A stretch of 64,000 nt of DNA, taken from the NCBI GenBank assembly GCA_023150475.1, contig JAKLKU010000021.1, positions 1-64,000 of the forward strand, read 5' to 3'. The stretch is from Planctomycetota bacterium (GTDB lineage Bacteria; Planctomycetota; UBA1135; GCA-002686595). How positions within the stretch are numbered: position 1 is the stretch's first letter; every line of letters begins with the position of its first letter. The notes beneath the pieces were generated by a model. It saw only the letters and a list, made by a program, of their open reading frames with translations, searched no databases and had not been told where the DNA came from. Position numbers and translations under genes: made by a program. Below, piece by piece: positions 60,846 through 64,000 of the stretch.

Positions 60846-63626
60846 ATGAAGATCCTGGCGACGTCGGTCTACCTCGGACCGAACCTCTACGCGCATTTCC
60901 CCGTCATCCGTCTGACGCTCGACCTCGGCGAACTCGAGGCGTGGCCGACGACGCGCCTCGGCGAACGCTTCATCGACGGCTTGCTCGTCGCGTTGCCCGG
61001 GCTCGCCGAGCACGGCTGCAGCTTCGGCGAAGCGGGCGGCTTCCTGCGGCGCTTGCGCGAAGGCGAAGGGACGTGGCTCGGCCACGTGCTCGAGCACGTC
61101 GCGATCGAGCTCCAGAACGTCGCGGGCGCGAAAGTGACGTTCGGCAAGACGCGTTCGACGAACGATCACGCGCAGTACCACGTCGTCTACCAGTACGAGC
61201 AGCAAGAGGTCGGTCTCGAGGCCGGCAAGATCGCGCTCGCGCTCTTGCACAGTCTGCTGCCGCCCGAGCTGCGGCCCGCCGACGCGCTCGCGGACTTCGA
61301 TTTCGCGCGCGAACGCGACAACTTCATCCGTTACGCGCAGCGCCGCACGCTCGGACCGAGCACCGGTTCCCTCGTGCGCGCCGCCGAAGAGCGCGACATC
61401 CCGTGGCTCCGGCTGAACAAGTACTCGCTCGTGCAGTTCGGCCACGGCAAGTACCAACGCCGCATCCAAGCGACGATCACCAGCGAGACGCGCCACATCG
61501 CCGTCGAGATCGCGTCGGACAAGGAAGAGACCAACCGCATCCTGTCGGACCTCGGTCTGCCGGTGCCGCGCCAAGAGCTCGTCTACAACGCCGACGAAGC
61601 GGTGATCGCCGCCGAGCGCATCCGTTTCCCGGTGGTGGTCAAGCCGCTCGACGGCAACCACGGCCGCGGCGTGTCGATCAACCTGACGACGGCCGAACAG
61701 GTGCGCGCCGCGTTCGCGACCGCGAAGGAGATCAGCCGCACGGTGATCGTGGAGAGCCTGATCCTCGGCAACGACTACCGCATGCTCGTCGTCAACGGCG
61801 AACTCGTCGCCGTCGCGCAGCGCGTGCCCGGACACGTCGTCGGCGACGGCAAACACACGATCGCGGAGCTCGTCGAGCTCGTGAACCAGGATCCGCGCCG
61901 CGGCGTCGGACACGAGAAGGTGCTGACGCGCCTCGAGTTCGACGCGCAGGCCGAGCGTTTGCTCGCCGAGAAGGGCCTGACGCGCGAGTCGGTGCCGCCG
62001 ACGGGCGAAAAAGTGTTCCTGCGCTCGACCGGCAACCTGTCGACCGGCGGCACGGCGATCGACGTCACCGACGTCGTGCACCCCGACAACGTCGAGATGG
62101 CCGTGCGCGCCGCGAAGGCGATCGGTCTCGACGTCGCGGGCATCGATTTCATCTCGCCGGACATCACGCAGTCGTTCAACGCGAACCGCGGCGCGATTTG
62201 CGAAGTCAACGCCGCGCCGGGCTTCCGCATGCACGTCAGCCCGAGCGAAGGCACGCCGCGCGACGTCGCGGGCAAAGTGATGGACATGCTGTTCCCGCCG
62301 GGCACGCCGACGCGCATCCCGATCGCGTCGATCACCGGCACGAACGGCAAGACGACGACGTCGCGCATGCTCGCGCACATCTTCAAGCTCGTCGGCCACC
62401 ACGTCGGGCTCACGACGACCGACGGCGTCTACATCGACGGCCACTTGACCGTCGAAGGCGACATGACCGGTCCGACCGCGGCGCGCATGGTGCTGCGCGA
62501 TCCGTCGGTCGACGTCGCGGTGCTCGAGACGGCGCGCGGCGGGCTCCTGCGCAGCGGCATGGGCTACCGCAAGTGCAACGTCGGCGCAGTGCTCAACGTG
62601 CAAGCGGACCACCTCGGCCTGCGCGGCATCGACACGCTCGAAGAGCTCGCCGAAGTGAAGCGCATCGTCGTCGAGATCGCGAAGGACACCGCGGTGCTCA
62701 ACGCCGACGATCCGTACTGCCTGCGGATGGCCGACTACACGCAGGCGAAGTTCGTCTGCTACGTGACGATGAATCCGCACCACGCGTTGGTGAAGGAGCA
62801 CATCCGTTCCGGCGGGCGCGCCGTGGTGCTCGAAGAAGGCATCAACGGACACATGATCACGCTCTACGACAAGGGCGCGCACATGCCGCTCCTGTGGACG
62901 CACTTGATCCCGGCGACGCTCGAAGGCCGCGCGATGCACAACGTGCAGAACGCGATGTTCGCCGCGGCGATGGCGTTTTCGATGAGCGTCAAGCTCGACG
63001 ACATCCGTCACGGCCTGCGCACGTTCGACACGAGCTTCTTCCAGACGCCCGGTCGGATGAACATCTACGACGGGCACCCGTTCAAGGTGATCCTCGACTA
63101 CGGCCACAACCCGCCGGCCGTCGAAGCGATGTGCCAGCTCGTCGAGCGGCTCGAGCCGCGCGGCAAGAAGATCCTCGTGCTCGCCGCGCCCGGTGACCGG
63201 CGCGACCAGGACATCCGCGAGATCGCGGCGATCTGCGCCGGGCGCTTCGACGTCTACATCGTGCGCCGCGACGACGCGCTGCGTGGCCGCAAGTCGGACG
63301 AAGTGCCGAACATGCTGCGTGCGACGTTGCTCGAGCGCGGCGTGCCCGACGCGAAGATCCAAGTGATCCCCGACGAGCGCAAGGCGGTCGACGCCGCGCT
63401 CGCGCTCGGCAAGCGCGGCGACCTGATGCTGATCTTCGGCGACCAGATCGCGCGTACGTGGAAGCAGATCACGAGCTTCCGTTCCGACACGAGCGCGGCC
63501 CCGGTCGAAGCGCCGGCGCCGCTCAAGCTCGAGACGGCACCTGCGACCAACTTCTACTCGCTCGAAGGCGAGCAGATCGTCCGCGACGAACGCGGCGTGC
63601 GCCTCGCGCGCGAAGTCGACGACTGA
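60846..63626 (+). CDS. cphA: Cyanophycin synthetase
   Basis: 926 residues. Builds cyanophycin from aspartate and arginine with ATP, without ribosomes. The N-domain (MKILATSVYLGPNLYAHFP) is typical. The ATP-grasp domain has GLPVPRQELVYNADEA, FPVVVKPLDGNHGRGV and GAICEVNAAPGFRMH, and the Mur-ligase domain has ITGTNGKTTTSRMLAHIF, VLNVQADHLGL and LDYGHNPPA. All three domains are complete and of normal size. The ATG is 8 bp after the cyanophycinase stop. The C-terminus (EGEQIVRDERGVRLAREVDD) is an extra tail. Confidence 0.95.
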   Translation: MKILATSVYLGPNLYAHFPVIRLTLDLGELEAWPTTRLGERFIDGLLVALPGLAEHGCSFGEAGGFLRRLREGEGTWLGHVLEHVAIELQNVAGAKVTFGKTRSTNDHAQYHVVYQYEQQEVGLEAGKIALALLHSLLPPELRPADALADFDFARERDNFIRYAQRRTLGPSTGSLVRAAEERDIPWLRLNKYSLVQFGHGKYQRRIQATITSETRHIAVEIASDKEETNRILSDLGLPVPRQELVYNADEAVIAAERIRFPVVVKPLDGNHGRGVSINLTTAEQVRAAFATAKEISRTVIVESLILGNDYRMLVVNGELVAVAQRVPGHVVGDGKHTIAELVELVNQDPRRGVGHEKVLTRLEFDAQAERLLAEKGLTRESVPPTGEKVFLRSTGNLSTGGTAIDVTDVVHPDNVEMAVRAAKAIGLDVAGIDFISPDITQSFNANRGAICEVNAAPGFRMHVSPSEGTPRDVAGKVMDMLFPPGTPTRIPIASITGTNGKTTTSRMLAHIFKLVGHHVGLTTTDGVYIDGHLTVEGDMTGPTAARMVLRDPSVDVAVLETARGGLLRSGMGYRKCNVGAVLNVQADHLGLRGIDTLEELAEVKRIVVEIAKDTAVLNADDPYCLRMADYTQAKFVCYVTMNPHHALVKEHIRSGGRAVVLEEGINGHMITLYDKGAHMPLLWTHLIPATLEGRAMHNVQNAMFAAAMAFSMSVKLDDIRHGLRTFDTSFFQTPGRMNIYDGHPFKVILDYGHNPPAVEAMCQLVERLEPRGKKILVLAAPGDRRDQDIREIAAICAGRFDVYIVRRDDALRGRKSDEVPNMLRATLLERGVPDAKIQVIPDERKAVDAALALGKRGDLMLIFGDQIARTWKQITSFRSDTSAAPVEAPAPLKLETAPATNFYSLEGEQIVRDERGVRLAREVDD

Positions 63627-63648
63627 ACGAAACGCGCGGAGGCCGGCG

Positions 63649-64000
63649 ATGGAGATCCGCGATTCGCGCCGCGTTCCGGGGCCCAATCTGCATTGGGAGC
63701 GGCCGTCGGCGGTGCTCGACGTCTCACTCGAGCCCGCCGAGCTCGCGCGCTTCCACGAGATCTACCCCGAGCAGCTCGCGCGCATGCTGGCGGCGCTCGA
63801 CTTCGACGGATCCGAGCTCAAGGTGCGCCGCTTCCAAGGCGGCGCGTCGCTCGCCACCAGCGCGCCGATCGATTCGCTCTACACGGCGACCGAAGTGAAC
63901 GAGTGGGCGTTCCGCGCGACGCAGGCGATCCTCTCCGGAGCGCCAGCGCCCGAGCTCGAGCCCGACCGCGAAAAGCTCGCCGCCGGTTTGCGCCGCGAAC
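63649..64000 (+). CDS. Start of a further gene in the cyanophycin cluster, possibly a second CphA/Mur-ligase-like protein (partial)
   Basis: The first 117 residues only; the gene runs off the window. GCGGAGG lies upstream of the ATG, 22 bp after the cphA stop. The start MEIRDSRRVPGPNLHWERPSAVL resembles the beginning of CphA or of the shorter CphA-like proteins found next to it in some bacteria, where RxxxGPN is a recurrent motif. The downstream part (AELARFHEIYPEQLARML, SLYTATEVNEWAFRATQAIL) continues the domain. Position argues for a role in cyanophycin metabolism. Identification is tentative. Confidence 0.6.
   Translation, partial: MEIRDSRRVPGPNLHWERPSAVLDVSLEPAELARFHEIYPEQLARMLAALDFDGSELKVRRFQGGASLATSAPIDSLYTATEVNEWAFRATQAILSGAPAPELEPDREKLAAGLRRE

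Noticed and set aside
60780..63686. Open minus-strand frame of about 970 codons opposite cyanophycin synthetase.
   Set aside because: Antisense shadow of a complete, domain-rich gene; no recognisable motif.

Overview
The window is about 70% GC and reads as a chromosomal segment of a Planctomycetota bacterium. The main signs are large secreted proteins with Asn-Gly-rich DxNxNGxPDxC repeats, secreted proteins with a lineage-style Cys-rich C-terminal tail, ECF sigma factors paired with Ser/Thr kinases, HEAT and pilin-like clusters, and a CHAT protein behind a sigma/anti-sigma pair. This assignment rests on protein style, not on a marker gene. I saw no rRNA, tRNA, CRISPR array, transposase or phage gene.

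Layout. 0.2-6.1 kb is signalling: a full EAL c-di-GMP phosphodiesterase faces a three-gene operon of a HAMP-like membrane protein, a CHASE4 histidine kinase, and a receiver/histidine-kinase-like protein with no phospho-acceptor His. 6.4-10.8 kb is a pilin-like export cluster (two prepilin-type proteins, a PilX-like protein with a repeat tail, a HEAT protein). 10.8-12.7 kb holds a pyroglutamyl peptidase, an ECF sigma factor and a VOC protein. 12.9-17.3 kb is an ECF sigma, anti-sigma-like and CHAT caspase-like operon, meeting an FG-GAP secreted protein tail to tail. 19.4-24.7 kb has a Ser/Thr kinase with a decapeptide-repeat tail and a 1210-residue flavin/Fe-S oxidoreductase that looks like NfnB fused to NfnA. 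24.7-36 kb is DUF309, a gingipain-like protein, an LRR protein, a small hypothetical, a gluzincin-type putative peptidase with its operon partner, and a large secreted zinc metalloprotease. 36.3-39.5 kb holds a SelW-like (Rdx) protein, a 24-bp hairpin repeat array, a tiny membrane protein and a secreted propeller-like protein. 40.1-45.8 kb carries pyruvate kinase, then MinD-like, ParA-like and helix-hairpin-helix genes and a secreted hypothetical. 45.8-51.8 kb is a secreted propeller protein and an ECF sigma/TPR-kinase pair. 51.9-54.7 kb is an aminotransferase, uracil-PRTase-like and methyltransferase operon. 55-58.5 kb holds a small Cys-rich secreted protein and a parallel beta-helix protein. 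58.8-64.0 kb is a cyanophycin locus: isoaspartyl dipeptidase, cyanophycinase, cyanophycin synthetase and the start of a further gene.

How it works together. The best-defined metabolic system is the cyanophycin cycle at the right end: polymer synthesis (CphA), release of beta-Asp-Arg (CphB) and dipeptide cleavage (IadA-like). The most unusual features are the ECF/anti-sigma/CHAT operon, the kinase with seven FGG-type decapeptides, the single-chain Nfn-like enzyme, the aminotransferase/PRTase/methyltransferase operon, and several short GC-rich palindromic repeat arrays, three of which lie exactly between convergent genes.
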